Position numbers and translations under genes: made by a program. Shown piece after piece: positions 54,031 through 62,044 of a stretch of DNA of 64,000 nucleotides. The DNA is from Streptomyces sp. SID12488 (GTDB lineage Bacteria; Actinomycetota; Actinomycetes; Streptomycetales; Streptomycetaceae). Under the pieces are notes generated by a model that was given only the letters and a program-made list of their open reading frames with translations, made no database searches and had not been told where the DNA came from. The stretch is taken from assembly GCF_010548275.1 (NCBI RefSeq), contig NZ_JAAGLT010000028.1:62001-126000 (forward strand). The letters are read 5' to 3'. Each line of letters starts with the position of its first letter. Position 1 is the stretch's first letter.

Positions 54031-54666
54031 TCAGGCGCCGCTGTCGCCCGCACTCCCGCCGTCTGCGTCGGCGTCGAGCAACCGCAGCAGGGAGCGGAGC
54101 TCCTCGATGGCCGCGTCAGTGACCTCGGGTCCGCCGCCCAGAACGAGCTGGTGCAGGACGAGACCGTCGAGGGCGGCGAAGACCAGCCGCGTCATCGCCC
54201 GGTTCGCACCCTCGGGGAGCATCCGGGACAGTTCGCGCTCGGTGGCATCGAAGTACTCGTCGTACAGCCCACGGATCAGCGGCAGCAGCTCCGGCCGTCG
54301 CCGGGATTCGAGCAGCAGCTCGTACTGGAAGACCTGGGTGTCCGGATCGGCCGTGACCATCTCGGACACTCCGGCCGAGAAGTCGGACACCTTGCCGGTC
54401 CCCGGCTCGACCGCGCTGACGCTCAGGCTGGAGCGTACGGTGTGGGCGAGCGCCTCCTCGATCAGCGCGTCGCGGGTGCCGAAGTGGTGGACGACAAGAC
54501 CGTGGGTGACCCCTGCCTCCTCCGCCACCGCGCGATAGGTGAGCTTGCGCAGACCGCCCCGGGCCACCACCCGCACGGCCGCGTTGAGCAGTGCCTCCCG
54601 GCCCTCCCCGTAGTTCACCCGCTTGCGCGGCCTGCGGCCCTCAGGGGTCCCGGTGGCTTCGGTCAT
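54031..54666 (-). CDS. TetR-family regulator, candidate controller of the amine regulon
   Basis: 211 residues from ATG 54666. HTH: VRVVARGGLRKLTYRAVAEE then AGVTHGLVVHHFGTRDALIE (residues ~28-70). The C-terminal domain (FQYELLLESRRRPELLPLIR; VFAALDGLVLHQLVLGG) is the TetR_C type common with catabolic clusters. It lies 129 bp after the meta-cleavage operon on the same strand and 211 bp from the permease operator. As the only regulator inside the cluster, it is the best candidate to bind the four GTTTGG-TTCAAAC sites; the nearby MarR is less likely because it lies outside. Confidence 0.85.
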   Translation of the reverse strand: MTEATGTPEGRRPRKRVNYGEGREALLNAAVRVVARGGLRKLTYRAVAEEAGVTHGLVVHHFGTRDALIEEALAHTVRSSLSVSAVEPGTGKVSDFSAGVSEMVTADPDTQVFQYELLLESRRRPELLPLIRGLYDEYFDATERELSRMLPEGANRAMTRLVFAALDGLVLHQLVLGGGPEVTDAAIEELRSLLRLLDADADGGSAGDSGA

Positions 54667-54795
54667 GGGTGCGACCCTACCGGCCCGTACACGCACGGCG
54701 GCCTCTCCCCTGCCCGGCCGCAGGGGACGGACAGGTGAAGCACCGCGCCGGGCGCCGTCGCGGCAGGCCGGGTGCGGTTCCGCCTACGGTGGGCA

Positions 54796-55641
54796 TCAGC
54801 GCTTGGGGGGCCGGATACCGCGGAACTCCCAGTCGCCGCCGAGCGCGGTGGACAGGACCTCTTCCGATTCGGTGGGCTGGGCTCCGACGTCCGTACGGAT
54901 CGAGGTGGGGCCGGTGACGATGTGGTTGGTGAGCCGTCCCAGGCCCTCGACCTCGACCTCGACGACGTCACCGGGCTGGACAGGGCGGGAGTTGGCCGGG
55001 GTGCCGGAGAGCAGCACGTCGCCGGGGTGGAGAGTGATGGTGCGCGCGATGTCGGCGACGAGGTAGTGCATGTCCCACTCCATCTCATCCGTCGAACCGT
55101 CCTGGACGACCTCGCCGTTGACGTACGTGCGCAGGTACTTGCCGTGGAAGTCCCAGTCGGTGACCAGGCCCGGGCCGAGCGGACACAGGGTGTCGGAGCC
55201 CTTCACCCGCAGCATCGAACCGGCGTCGGTGTCGCGGAAGTCGTGCAGGCCGTAGTCGTTGGCGACGGTGTAGCCCGCGATGTACTCGCCCGCCTCGGCA
55301 GGGGAGATGTTGCGCGCGGTCCGGCCGATGACGATCGCCACCTCTCCCTCGTAGTTGAGCCACTTACAGCCCTCGGGGCGGACGATGGCGCCCTTGTGGG
55401 AGTTGAGGGCGGAGGTCGGCTTGTGAAAGTACGTCGGCGTCGGGGTCAGCTGGATCTGGAACTCGTCGACCCGGCTGCGGTGGTTGAGGTGGACGGCGAC
55501 GACCTTGGACGGGACGACCGGCGGCAGGTGCTGGGCGTCCTCGATCTTGACCCGGCGGCCGTCCCCGGCGACGAGTTCGTCACCGTCACGGACGGTCTCG
55601 ACGGCGGCTCCGTCGAGGAGGACACGGCGGTATTCGGGCAT
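54796..55641 (-). CDS. Fumarylacetoacetate hydrolase-family enzyme (HpaG-like)
   Basis: 281 residues. FAH-fold motifs: VAVHLNHRSRVDEFQIQLTP, WLNYEGEVAIVIGRTARNIS with the metal-binding Glu pair, TVANDYGLHDFRDTDAGSML with the Asp, and DVLLSGTPANSRPVQPGDVV. The closest known relatives by motif are the 5-oxopent-3-ene-1,2,5-tricarboxylate decarboxylase/isomerases of the homoprotocatechuate meta pathway. It is the last structural gene of the operon, 12 bp after the extradiol dioxygenase, as in hpa clusters. Confidence 0.87.
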   Translation of the reverse strand: MPEYRRVLLDGAAVETVRDGDELVAGDGRRVKIEDAQHLPPVVPSKVVAVHLNHRSRVDEFQIQLTPTPTYFHKPTSALNSHKGAIVRPEGCKWLNYEGEVAIVIGRTARNISPAEAGEYIAGYTVANDYGLHDFRDTDAGSMLRVKGSDTLCPLGPGLVTDWDFHGKYLRTYVNGEVVQDGSTDEMEWDMHYLVADIARTITLHPGDVLLSGTPANSRPVQPGDVVEVEVEGLGRLTNHIVTGPTSIRTDVGAQPTESEEVLSTALGGDWEFRGIRPPKR

Positions 55642-55653
55642 GGCGGGGCCTTT

Positions 55654-56583
55654 CTAGGAGCGGCTGTGCGGGGTGCGCGGGGAGGCGGACGCGGGCGGGC
55701 CGGTCCAGCCCTCGGCCGGGCGGTCGAACCAGAGGTGGACCTGGCCGGTGCCGATGGAGTTCTCGTACTCGCCGTACTGACGTGCCTCGGCGACGCATGC
55801 CTGCTCGCCGAGGGCGCCGGCCATCATCAGGTAGTGGTAGAAGCGGGCCTCGGGCTTGTACTTCCAGAACTCGTCCATGGTGTCGAGGACCTTGCCGTGG
55901 CGGCCCTCCTTGAACCAGGCGATGCGCTCGTAGTCGGCATCGCGGGCCTCGGACGTGAAGATGTGGCCGGGGTCGCTCGACTCGTGGTCGCGAAGCTCGC
56001 GCAGCGGCCAGAAGGTGTGCGACAGCGCTCCGGAGGCGATCAGCAGCACGCGGCGGCCAGGGGTGGCGGCGATACCGTCCGCCAGGGCGCGGCCGAGCCG
56101 CAGGTGGTCCTCCATGTCACCGGTCTGGCAGACGCCTATGGTCACCCATCGCTTGTCCGGCAGCCCCTCGCCGAGGAACTTCCACAGGTTGATGGTGGCG
56201 TAGTAGATCGGGAGGTACTCGTCGTCGATCGCGGTGACCCAGGTGCCGTGCTTGTCGGCGAACCGGGCGATGTTGTGGGCCAGTTCGGGATCACCCGGGA
56301 AGTCGTACGGCATCCGGCACATGCCGCGCGGCAGTTCCTCGGAGGTGAACAGTCCGGCCCTGCGCTGCTGGGCGGTGACGACGAACTCGACGGTGGTGGC
56401 CCAGTGCGAGTCCAGGACCACGACGGTGTCGTAGTCGTCACTGTCGAAGACGTCCTCGCGGAGCTGTCGCAAGCCGGTGACGAGGGTGATCTCCTTGCCC
56501 TGGTTCAGCTCGAGCCGGTCCCCCTCCGGCAGCACGATGGTGGGGACGTGGGCGAGCAGACCCGCCCCGACGATTTCACCCAT
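55654..56583 (-). CDS. Class III extradiol ring-cleavage dioxygenase (HpaD-like)
   Basis: 309 residues of the LigB/MhpB superfamily. AGLLAHVPTIVLPEGDRLEL gives the first metal-ligand His, VVVLDSHWATTVEFVVTAQQ the second, and LLIASGALSHTFWPLRELRD the catalytic His; ARFYHYLMMAGALGEQACVA is the conserved C-terminal helix. It should cleave a catechol next to its hydroxyls with Fe(II) and O2; neighbours point to 3,4-dihydroxyphenylacetate or a similar catechol. Its start overlaps the aldehyde dehydrogenase stop by 8 bp. Confidence 0.9.
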   Translation of the reverse strand: MGEIVGAGLLAHVPTIVLPEGDRLELNQGKEITLVTGLRQLREDVFDSDDYDTVVVLDSHWATTVEFVVTAQQRRAGLFTSEELPRGMCRMPYDFPGDPELAHNIARFADKHGTWVTAIDDEYLPIYYATINLWKFLGEGLPDKRWVTIGVCQTGDMEDHLRLGRALADGIAATPGRRVLLIASGALSHTFWPLRELRDHESSDPGHIFTSEARDADYERIAWFKEGRHGKVLDTMDEFWKYKPEARFYHYLMMAGALGEQACVAEARQYGEYENSIGTGQVHLWFDRPAEGWTGPPASASPRTPHSRS

Positions 56584-58039
56584 GGTCTTGCCATCCGTTC
56601 GGCGCGGTGACGGTGTTCTTGACGTCGCAGTAGAAGTCGAAGCTCCATGTGCCGCCCTCCCGGCCGACGCCCGAGTGGCGGGAGCCGCCGAAGGGAGCCT
56701 GGAGGTCGCGTACGAAGAAGCAGTTGACCCAGACCGTGCCCGCGACGAGCCGCGCGGTGACCCGCTCGGCGCGCTCGTGGTCGCCGGTGACGAGGGTGGC
56801 GGCCAGACCGAAGCGGGTGTCGTTGGCGAAGCGCACGGCCTCTTCCTCGTCGCCGAAGGTCTGGAGCGTCAGGACCGGACCGAAGACCTCCTCCTGCACG
56901 ATCTCCGAGTCCTGGGCGACGTCGGTGAGGAGGGTCGGCTCGTAGTACAGAGCGTCCTTGCGCTTGGCGCCGATGACCGCGCGAGCCCCGTCGTCGAGCG
57001 CGCGACGCACGAAGCCGTCGATCTTCTCCAGCTGGCGCGGGTGGATGTTGGGGCCGAGGTCGGTGCCCTCGTCACGCGGGTCACCCTGCCTGAGCCGGCT
57101 CACCTTTTCCACGAACCGGCGGGTGAACTCGTCCGAGACCGTCTCCTCGACAAGGATGCGGGTCGCGGCCAGGCATACCTGTCCGGCGTTGTCGTACTGC
57201 TCCACCGCCAGGTCCACGGCGAGGTCGAGGTCCGCGTCGGCAAAGACCAACAGCGGAGACTTTCCGCCGAGTTCGAGGCTGAGAGGGGTGAGGTTGGCGG
57301 CGGCCGCCCGGGCGATGTGCTGGGCGGTGGGCACGGAACCGGTGAAGCTGATCCGGCGGACGTCCGGGTGCGAGACAAGAGGATTGCCGACCTCGGTGCC
57401 GTATCCCTGCACGACGTTGAGGACACCGGCCGGCAGCCCTGCCTCGGCCGCGATGTCGGCGAGCAGCGAAGCAGTGAGCGGGGACCACTCGGCGGGCTTG
57501 AGGATCACCGTGTTCCCGGCGGCCAGCGCCGGGGCGACCTTCCAGGTGGCCAGCATCAGCGGGGCGTTCCACGGCGTGATCAGCACGCACGGGCCCGCCG
57601 GGTCCCAGCTCACGTGGTTGGTGTGGCCGCGAGTGGCGAAGTCCTGATGCTCCAGCTTCAGCAGCCAGTCGGCGAAGAAGCGGAAGTTGTGCGCCACGCG
57701 CGGCATCACACCGCGGCGGTGGGAACGCAGGAGGGCGCCGTTGTCCAGCGTCTCGACATTGGCGAGGTCCTCGATGCGCTTCTCGACTCCGTCGGCGATG
57801 GCGTGCAGGATGCGGGCGCGCTCGGCGCGCGACGTGGCGGCCCAGGCGGGAAAGGCGGCGCGAGCGGCGGCGACGGCCGCCGCGGCCTCCGTCGCCGTGC
57901 CCCGGGAGATCTCTCCAAGGGTGCTTCCGTCGATCGGCGACACGTCGGTGAACGTCTCGACGGACGCCACGCGTTCGCCGCCGATCCAGTGCCGGGTGTC
58001 GACGGCGACCCCGGCCACCGTGGTGATGTGCTCGGTCAT
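56576..58039 (-). CDS. Aldehyde dehydrogenase, ring-cleavage product type (HpaE-like)
   Basis: 487 residues from ATG 58039. LITPWNAPLMLATWKVAPAL, LSLELGGKSPLLVFADADLD (Glu) and EQYDNAGQVCLAATRILVEE (Cys) are intact; FGGSRHSGVGREGGTWSFDF and YCDVKNT are the wording of 5-carboxymethyl-2-hydroxymuconate semialdehyde dehydrogenases. It would oxidise the semialdehyde made by the next gene product. It is distinct from the PuuC-like enzyme at 50357 and placed in the middle of the six-gene operon. Confidence 0.9.
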   Translation of the reverse strand: MTEHITTVAGVAVDTRHWIGGERVASVETFTDVSPIDGSTLGEISRGTATEAAAAVAAARAAFPAWAATSRAERARILHAIADGVEKRIEDLANVETLDNGALLRSHRRGVMPRVAHNFRFFADWLLKLEHQDFATRGHTNHVSWDPAGPCVLITPWNAPLMLATWKVAPALAAGNTVILKPAEWSPLTASLLADIAAEAGLPAGVLNVVQGYGTEVGNPLVSHPDVRRISFTGSVPTAQHIARAAAANLTPLSLELGGKSPLLVFADADLDLAVDLAVEQYDNAGQVCLAATRILVEETVSDEFTRRFVEKVSRLRQGDPRDEGTDLGPNIHPRQLEKIDGFVRRALDDGARAVIGAKRKDALYYEPTLLTDVAQDSEIVQEEVFGPVLTLQTFGDEEEAVRFANDTRFGLAATLVTGDHERAERVTARLVAGTVWVNCFFVRDLQAPFGGSRHSGVGREGGTWSFDFYCDVKNTVTAPNGWQDHG

Positions 58040-58074
58040 GTCCGGTCTCCAGGTCTTCTGATGCGTAAGGGGGG

Positions 58075-58881
58075 TTACTCGGCCTCGGAGGTGCCGGATT
58101 CCAGCAGTCGGCCGCCGTCCCAGACGACGCCCACCTGCCGGTAGTACGCGGCGATCGGCTCTCGGATCTCCAGCCGGGCCAGCTCTTCCGTCGGCGCCTC
58201 GAACAGCTCCAGTTCCGCATCGCCGACCCACGGTTGTCCGGCCTCGAAGGACGCGGCACCGGTCTCGATCAACTCGTCGAGCGCGAGGCCCTTGCCGTTC
58301 TCGATGGAGGGAAGCCAGCGGTGGTGGGCCATCGGGTGGCCGTTGACGAAGCCGTTGGTCTCGGACGGCTCGCGCAGGGTCACCACCGTCTGTGCCAGGC
58401 GTCGGTCGGCTGCGGCGAGGGTGGCGCCGAAGCGGGCTCCGGCCTCGATGCGCGGGGCCGGACCGTACAGGTGCGGGCGCGTCTGGTGGATCGAACCGAG
58501 CTTCTTCGGGTAGCCCTGGTGCAGCCCGCGGGCGATCGCGAAGTCCTTGTCGACCCAGATGTACACGCAGCGCGAGTACGTCCGCCCCTGGTACGAGCAG
58601 CGGACGACGGCGAAGGCCTCCTTGTACTGGGCGCGCACCGGGTCCAGCAGTTCCTCCTTCGTACCGGAGCAGGACTGCCAGTCGGCCCAGATCAGCGCGA
58701 CCGCGCCCGGGTCCTCCTCGGCGAGTTCCAGCGGTGCGGGCAGCAACTCCCCTACACGTGCGGGATCAGTGCGGTACTCGATCGTGAGCAGGTCGCCGGA
58801 GTAGTGCCAGGGGGGTGAGGGGATCAGGGACGACGATCCGGTCGCCGTCTTGGGGTGGAAGTAACCACGGACGCTGGCCAT
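58075..58881 (-). CDS. Acetoacetate decarboxylase-fold protein
   Basis: 268 residues. SPPWHYSGDLLTIEYRTDPA and LPAPLELAEEDPGAVALIWA start the fold; CVYIWVDKDFAIARGLHQGY then PKKLGSIHQTRPH contains the Lys equivalent to the Schiff-base Lys of acetoacetate decarboxylase (YPKKLG). Several family members act instead as aldolases or dehydratases. Its place between the reductase and aldehyde dehydrogenase, 12 bp after the former, suggests a step on a beta-keto or ring-cleavage intermediate. The reaction cannot be fixed from sequence. Confidence 0.83.
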   Translation of the reverse strand: MASVRGYFHPKTATGSSSLIPSPPWHYSGDLLTIEYRTDPARVGELLPAPLELAEEDPGAVALIWADWQSCSGTKEELLDPVRAQYKEAFAVVRCSYQGRTYSRCVYIWVDKDFAIARGLHQGYPKKLGSIHQTRPHLYGPAPRIEAGARFGATLAAADRRLAQTVVTLREPSETNGFVNGHPMAHHRWLPSIENGKGLALDELIETGAASFEAGQPWVGDAELELFEAPTEELARLEIREPIAAYYRQVGVVWDGGRLLESGTSEAE

Positions 58882-58893
58882 GACGTTGGTTCC

Positions 58894-60108
58894 TTACGCG
58901 GTGAGGGCGGGCTGCCTGAGCAGCTGGGCGCGGTAGCGGGCGGCGCCGGTGGCGGCGGCTGGGCCGCCGAGGGCGACGACGCCGACGAGCTGCCCGCCGT
59001 CGGTGTGGTAGCCGACGAGCATGTCGCCGCCCGGATCGCCGGCCAGGACGCGGACGTCGGCGAGGCCGAGTACGGGGGAACCGAAGGACTGCAGCCGGAA
59101 GTCGTGCTGGTCGCTCCAGAAGGTGGGCAGCGGCGCGAACGGCGGCAAGTCGGCTTCCGCACCCGTGAGATGAGCCATCAGTGCCTTGGCCGCGTGCTTC
59201 GCGGTGTCGCCGGGGATCGACCAGTGCTCGACCCGGCGCGGTACACCGTCGTAGCGGGCATTGGGGAAGCGGGCGACGTCGCCGACCGCGACGACGTACG
59301 GCAGTCCGCCGACCCGCAGCTGCCCGTCGGTGAGCACGCCGTCGGTCAGGTCGAGACCGTTGCCGTCGAGCCACTCGGTGTTGGCGACGGAGCCGACCGA
59401 CTCCACGACCACATCGGCCGGGAGTACCGTCCCGTCACTCAGTACGACCCCGATGACGTGCTCCTCGCCCTCGAACCCCGAGACCCCCGCACCGAGAGCG
59501 AAGCGCACACCGCGTTCCTCGTGCCGCCCCAGCAGCGCGCGGGCCGGCAGCTCGCCGAGTGGTCCGACCATGGGCAGCGGCAGTGGGTCGACCACGGTGA
59601 CGTCCGTGACGCCGAGACCGACCGCGGTGGCGGCCACCTCACAGCCGATGAACCCGGCACCGATGACGACGACCTGGGCGCCCGGCCGGACCAGCTCCGC
59701 CCGCAGGGCCTGAGCGTCACCGAAAGTCCGTACGGTGTGGCGGCCGACCGCGGGGCCTTCGCAGCGCAGGCGCCGGGGACGCATACCCGTGGCGACGACC
59801 AGTCCGTCGAAGGGCAGCTCCTCGCCGCTGTCGAGCACGACGACCCGCTCGGCGAGTCGGGCGCTCGTGACGCTCGTACCGAGCCGCCACTCCACGTCGG
59901 CCGCGCTCGCCTTGGGAGTGAAGGCCAGGGATTCGAACGACGCCTTTCCGGCCAGCGCTTCCTTGGAGAGAGGCGGCCGGTTGTACGGCATGTGGGGCTC
60001 GTCACCGATCACGGTGATCGCGCCGGTCCACCCGACGCCGCGGAGTTGTTCGGCCGCGCGCAGGCCGCCCATGGAGGCCCCGGCGACGATGATGCGCTGC
60101 GTCGTCAT
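58894..60108 (-). CDS. FAD-dependent ferredoxin reductase
   Basis: 404 residues from ATG 60108. FAD-binding IIVAGASMGGLRAAEQLRGV at residues ~5-25, PPLSKEALAGKASFESLAF, VATGMRPRRL, NAD-binding VVVIGAGFIGCEVAATAVGL (~145-165) and YVVAVGDVARFPNARYDGVP (FAD) match the oxygenase-coupled NADH:ferredoxin reductases (putidaredoxin-reductase type). It starts 5 bp after the ferredoxin stop and should pass electrons from NADH to it for the P450 encoded divergently. Confidence 0.9.
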   Translation of the reverse strand: MTTQRIIVAGASMGGLRAAEQLRGVGWTGAITVIGDEPHMPYNRPPLSKEALAGKASFESLAFTPKASAADVEWRLGTSVTSARLAERVVVLDSGEELPFDGLVVATGMRPRRLRCEGPAVGRHTVRTFGDAQALRAELVRPGAQVVVIGAGFIGCEVAATAVGLGVTDVTVVDPLPLPMVGPLGELPARALLGRHEERGVRFALGAGVSGFEGEEHVIGVVLSDGTVLPADVVVESVGSVANTEWLDGNGLDLTDGVLTDGQLRVGGLPYVVAVGDVARFPNARYDGVPRRVEHWSIPGDTAKHAAKALMAHLTGAEADLPPFAPLPTFWSDQHDFRLQSFGSPVLGLADVRVLAGDPGGDMLVGYHTDGGQLVGVVALGGPAAATGAARYRAQLLRQPALTA

Positions 60109-60113
60109 GCCGC

Positions 60114-60302
60114 TCAGTCCTCGATCCGGATGGCCTGTAGCGGACAGACGTCCGCGGCCTCCTCGACCTCGTCGCGCAGGGTGTCGTCCGGGTCGCTGAC
60201 GTAGGCCAGCCGTCCGTTGTCGTCCAGCTGGAAAACGTCGGGGGCCGCGAAGACGCACTGTCCGTGGTCCTTGCACTTGTTCATGTCGACGACGACCTTC
60301 AT
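60114..60302 (-). CDS. P450-type [3Fe-4S] ferredoxin
   Basis: 62 residues from ATG 60302. Cluster ligands are C10-x2-H13-x2-C16 (CKDHGQC) and C53-P; the His in place of the second Cys is typical of actinobacterial ferredoxins that feed cytochromes P450 and hold a 3Fe-4S or atypical 4Fe-4S cluster. It is the first gene of the six-gene minus-strand operon. Two regulon operators lie in the 365-bp gap to the divergent ligase/P450 operon. Confidence 0.92.
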   Translation of the reverse strand: MKVVVDMNKCKDHGQCVFAAPDVFQLDDNGRLAYVSDPDDTLRDEVEEAADVCPLQAIRIED

Positions 60303-60428
60303 TGCCGGTCCTCCTGGAAGGTGGGTGCGCCGGAGCGGGCGGGAGAGAGGGGCAGGGGCGGGATGGAAGGGCCCGGCCAGTGGCCGGGCCCCCAGCCACA
60401 GGGGTACGGGAAGCCGAACCCCTGACTC

Positions 60429-60442
60429 GTTTGGCTTCAAAC
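60429..60442. promoter_or_regulatory. Regulon operator, site 3
   Basis: GTTTGGCTTCAAAC, the consensus form, 127 bp upstream of the ferredoxin start. Confidence 0.8.
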
Positions 60443-60535
60443 AACATAGGAAGCCGCCACGCTCTGGTCAATACCTATCCGGATGGATAAATTCTTTGGC
60501 ACACCCCCTTGCGGGAAGGTGGCCACCTCCATACC

Positions 60536-60549
60536 GTTTGGCTTCAAAT
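60536..60549. promoter_or_regulatory. Regulon operator, site 4
   Basis: GTTTGGCTTCAAAT, one base from site 3, 119 bp upstream of the ligase start; it faces the second operon. Confidence 0.8.
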
Positions 60550-60667
60550 GATTGACCGGGGCTTCACGACCGCGGCATCGCCCGGCGCCCCAGCCAGTCT
60601 TCGCTCCGCCACCCTCCCCCCGGGCTCGACGCCCGAGAGGTGCCCCGAATCCGCCGAGGAGACATCG

Positions 60668-62023
60668 GTGAGCGCTCACGACACCCCATCCGTCCGCCGG
60701 CACCAGGACCGGCTCGCCGCCGAGGGCATCGACGTGGTCCGGGTGACCTACCCCGACCTCATCGGCACCGACCGCGCCCGCGACGTGCTGCTCGACCACC
60801 TGCCGTCGGCCTGCGAGCACGGCCTGGCCTTCTGTCGCGCCGTCTACCACACCACCCCGCGCGGCGACGTCGTCGCGATCCAGGGCGGCATCGATGCCGG
60901 CCTGCCCGACATCTCCGTGCGACCGGACCTGAGCACCCTCGCAAGCGTGCCCTGGGAGCCCGGCGTTGCGTGGTGTCTCGGTGACACGACCGACCCGGCG
61001 ACCGCCGCCCCGGCCGCGGAGTCGCCGCGCGATCTGCTGCGCTCGGTGCTGGCCCGATGTACGGACGCGGGTCTGAGCCCGATCGTCGGCCCGGAGCTGG
61101 AGTACTTCCTCCTCGAAGAGGACGCCACCGCGCCGAACGGCTGGCGGCGCAGCCCCACCGTCACCGGGTCCGTCTACACCGCCGGCCTGCGCGCCGACCC
61201 CGACAACCACCTGCTGCGTACCCTGCGACAGCTGCGCGACCTCGGTATCGGCGTCATCACCGGCAACCACGAGTTCGACGGCGGCCAGTACGAGATCAAC
61301 CTGACCCACTCCGACGCCCTGGACGCCGCCGACCGGGCATTCCGCTTCAAGGCCGCTGTCAAGGAACTGGCTCGCAAGGAAGGCAAGTTGGCCACCTTCA
61401 TGGCCAAGCCCTTCAACGATTCGGGCGGCTCCGGCTTCCACCTGCACTTCTCCTGCGTCGACGCCGACGGCCGCAACGTCTTCGACGACCCGGCCGGCGC
61501 CTTCGGTCTCTCCGGCAACGCCCGGCACGCCATCGCCGGCCTCCTCACCCACGCCCCGGCGCTCGCCGCGCTGCTCAACCCGACCGTCAACTCGTACAAG
61601 CGCTTCGGGCCCGACACCCTCGCGCCCTGGCTGATCAACTGGGGCCTGGACAACCGAAGCGCCATGGTCCGCATCCCGCCCGAGCGCGGCTCCGGCGCCC
61701 GCCTGGAGCTACGGCTCGGAGACGCCGGCGCCAACCCGTATCTCGCGATCGCCGCGCTCACCGCCGCCGCCCTGCTCGGCGTCCAGGAGGGCAAGGAGCC
61801 GCCCGCGCCGCTGGAGGGCTACGGCTACGACCTGGAGAAGTCCCAGGTCCTGCCGATGAACCTGACCGCCGCGCTCGACGCCCTGGAAGCCGACGTAGAG
61901 CTCATCGAACTGCTGGGCAAGGACTTCACCGCGTCCTTCCTCGCCTACAAGCGCGACGAGGCCGAACGCTTCCAACGGCACGTCACCGACTGGGAGTTCG
62001 CCGAGTACTCCTACCACCTCTGA
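60668..62023 (+). CDS. Glutamine synthetase-like gamma-glutamyl-amine ligase
   Basis: 451 residues from GTG 60668 (GAGGAGA upstream). GS-fold motifs: IVGPELEYFLLEE (residues ~139-151, metal Glu), GNHEFDGGQYEINLTHSDAL, GSGFHLHFSCVDADGRNVFD, LLNPTVNSYKRFGPDTLAPW and RLELRLGDAGANPYLAIAAL. The adenylylation Tyr loop of true GlnA is absent. Together with PuuC- and PuuD-like genes in the same regulon it is best read as a ligase joining glutamate to an amine, like PuuA, GlnA3/GlnA4 or the aniline enzymes. It is coupled to the P450 gene 21 bp later. Confidence 0.88.
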   Translation: MSAHDTPSVRRHQDRLAAEGIDVVRVTYPDLIGTDRARDVLLDHLPSACEHGLAFCRAVYHTTPRGDVVAIQGGIDAGLPDISVRPDLSTLASVPWEPGVAWCLGDTTDPATAAPAAESPRDLLRSVLARCTDAGLSPIVGPELEYFLLEEDATAPNGWRRSPTVTGSVYTAGLRADPDNHLLRTLRQLRDLGIGVITGNHEFDGGQYEINLTHSDALDAADRAFRFKAAVKELARKEGKLATFMAKPFNDSGGSGFHLHFSCVDADGRNVFDDPAGAFGLSGNARHAIAGLLTHAPALAALLNPTVNSYKRFGPDTLAPWLINWGLDNRSAMVRIPPERGSGARLELRLGDAGANPYLAIAALTAAALLGVQEGKEPPAPLEGYGYDLEKSQVLPMNLTAALDALEADVELIELLGKDFTASFLAYKRDEAERFQRHVTDWEFAEYSYHL

Positions 62024-62044
62024 GCACCCCGCCAGGAGCACACC

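Larger units (their letters stand above)
60303..60667. other. Divergent control region of the two catabolic operons
   Basis: 365 bp with two copies of the regulon palindrome (60429 and 60536), 107 bp apart centre to centre, and an AT-rich patch between them (60466-60500) likely holding promoters in both directions. Confidence 0.6.

Noticed and set aside
54772..58144. Long plus-strand frames opposite the meta-cleavage operon
   Set aside because: Composition typical of antisense frames in high-GC DNA; the minus-strand genes have all family motifs.
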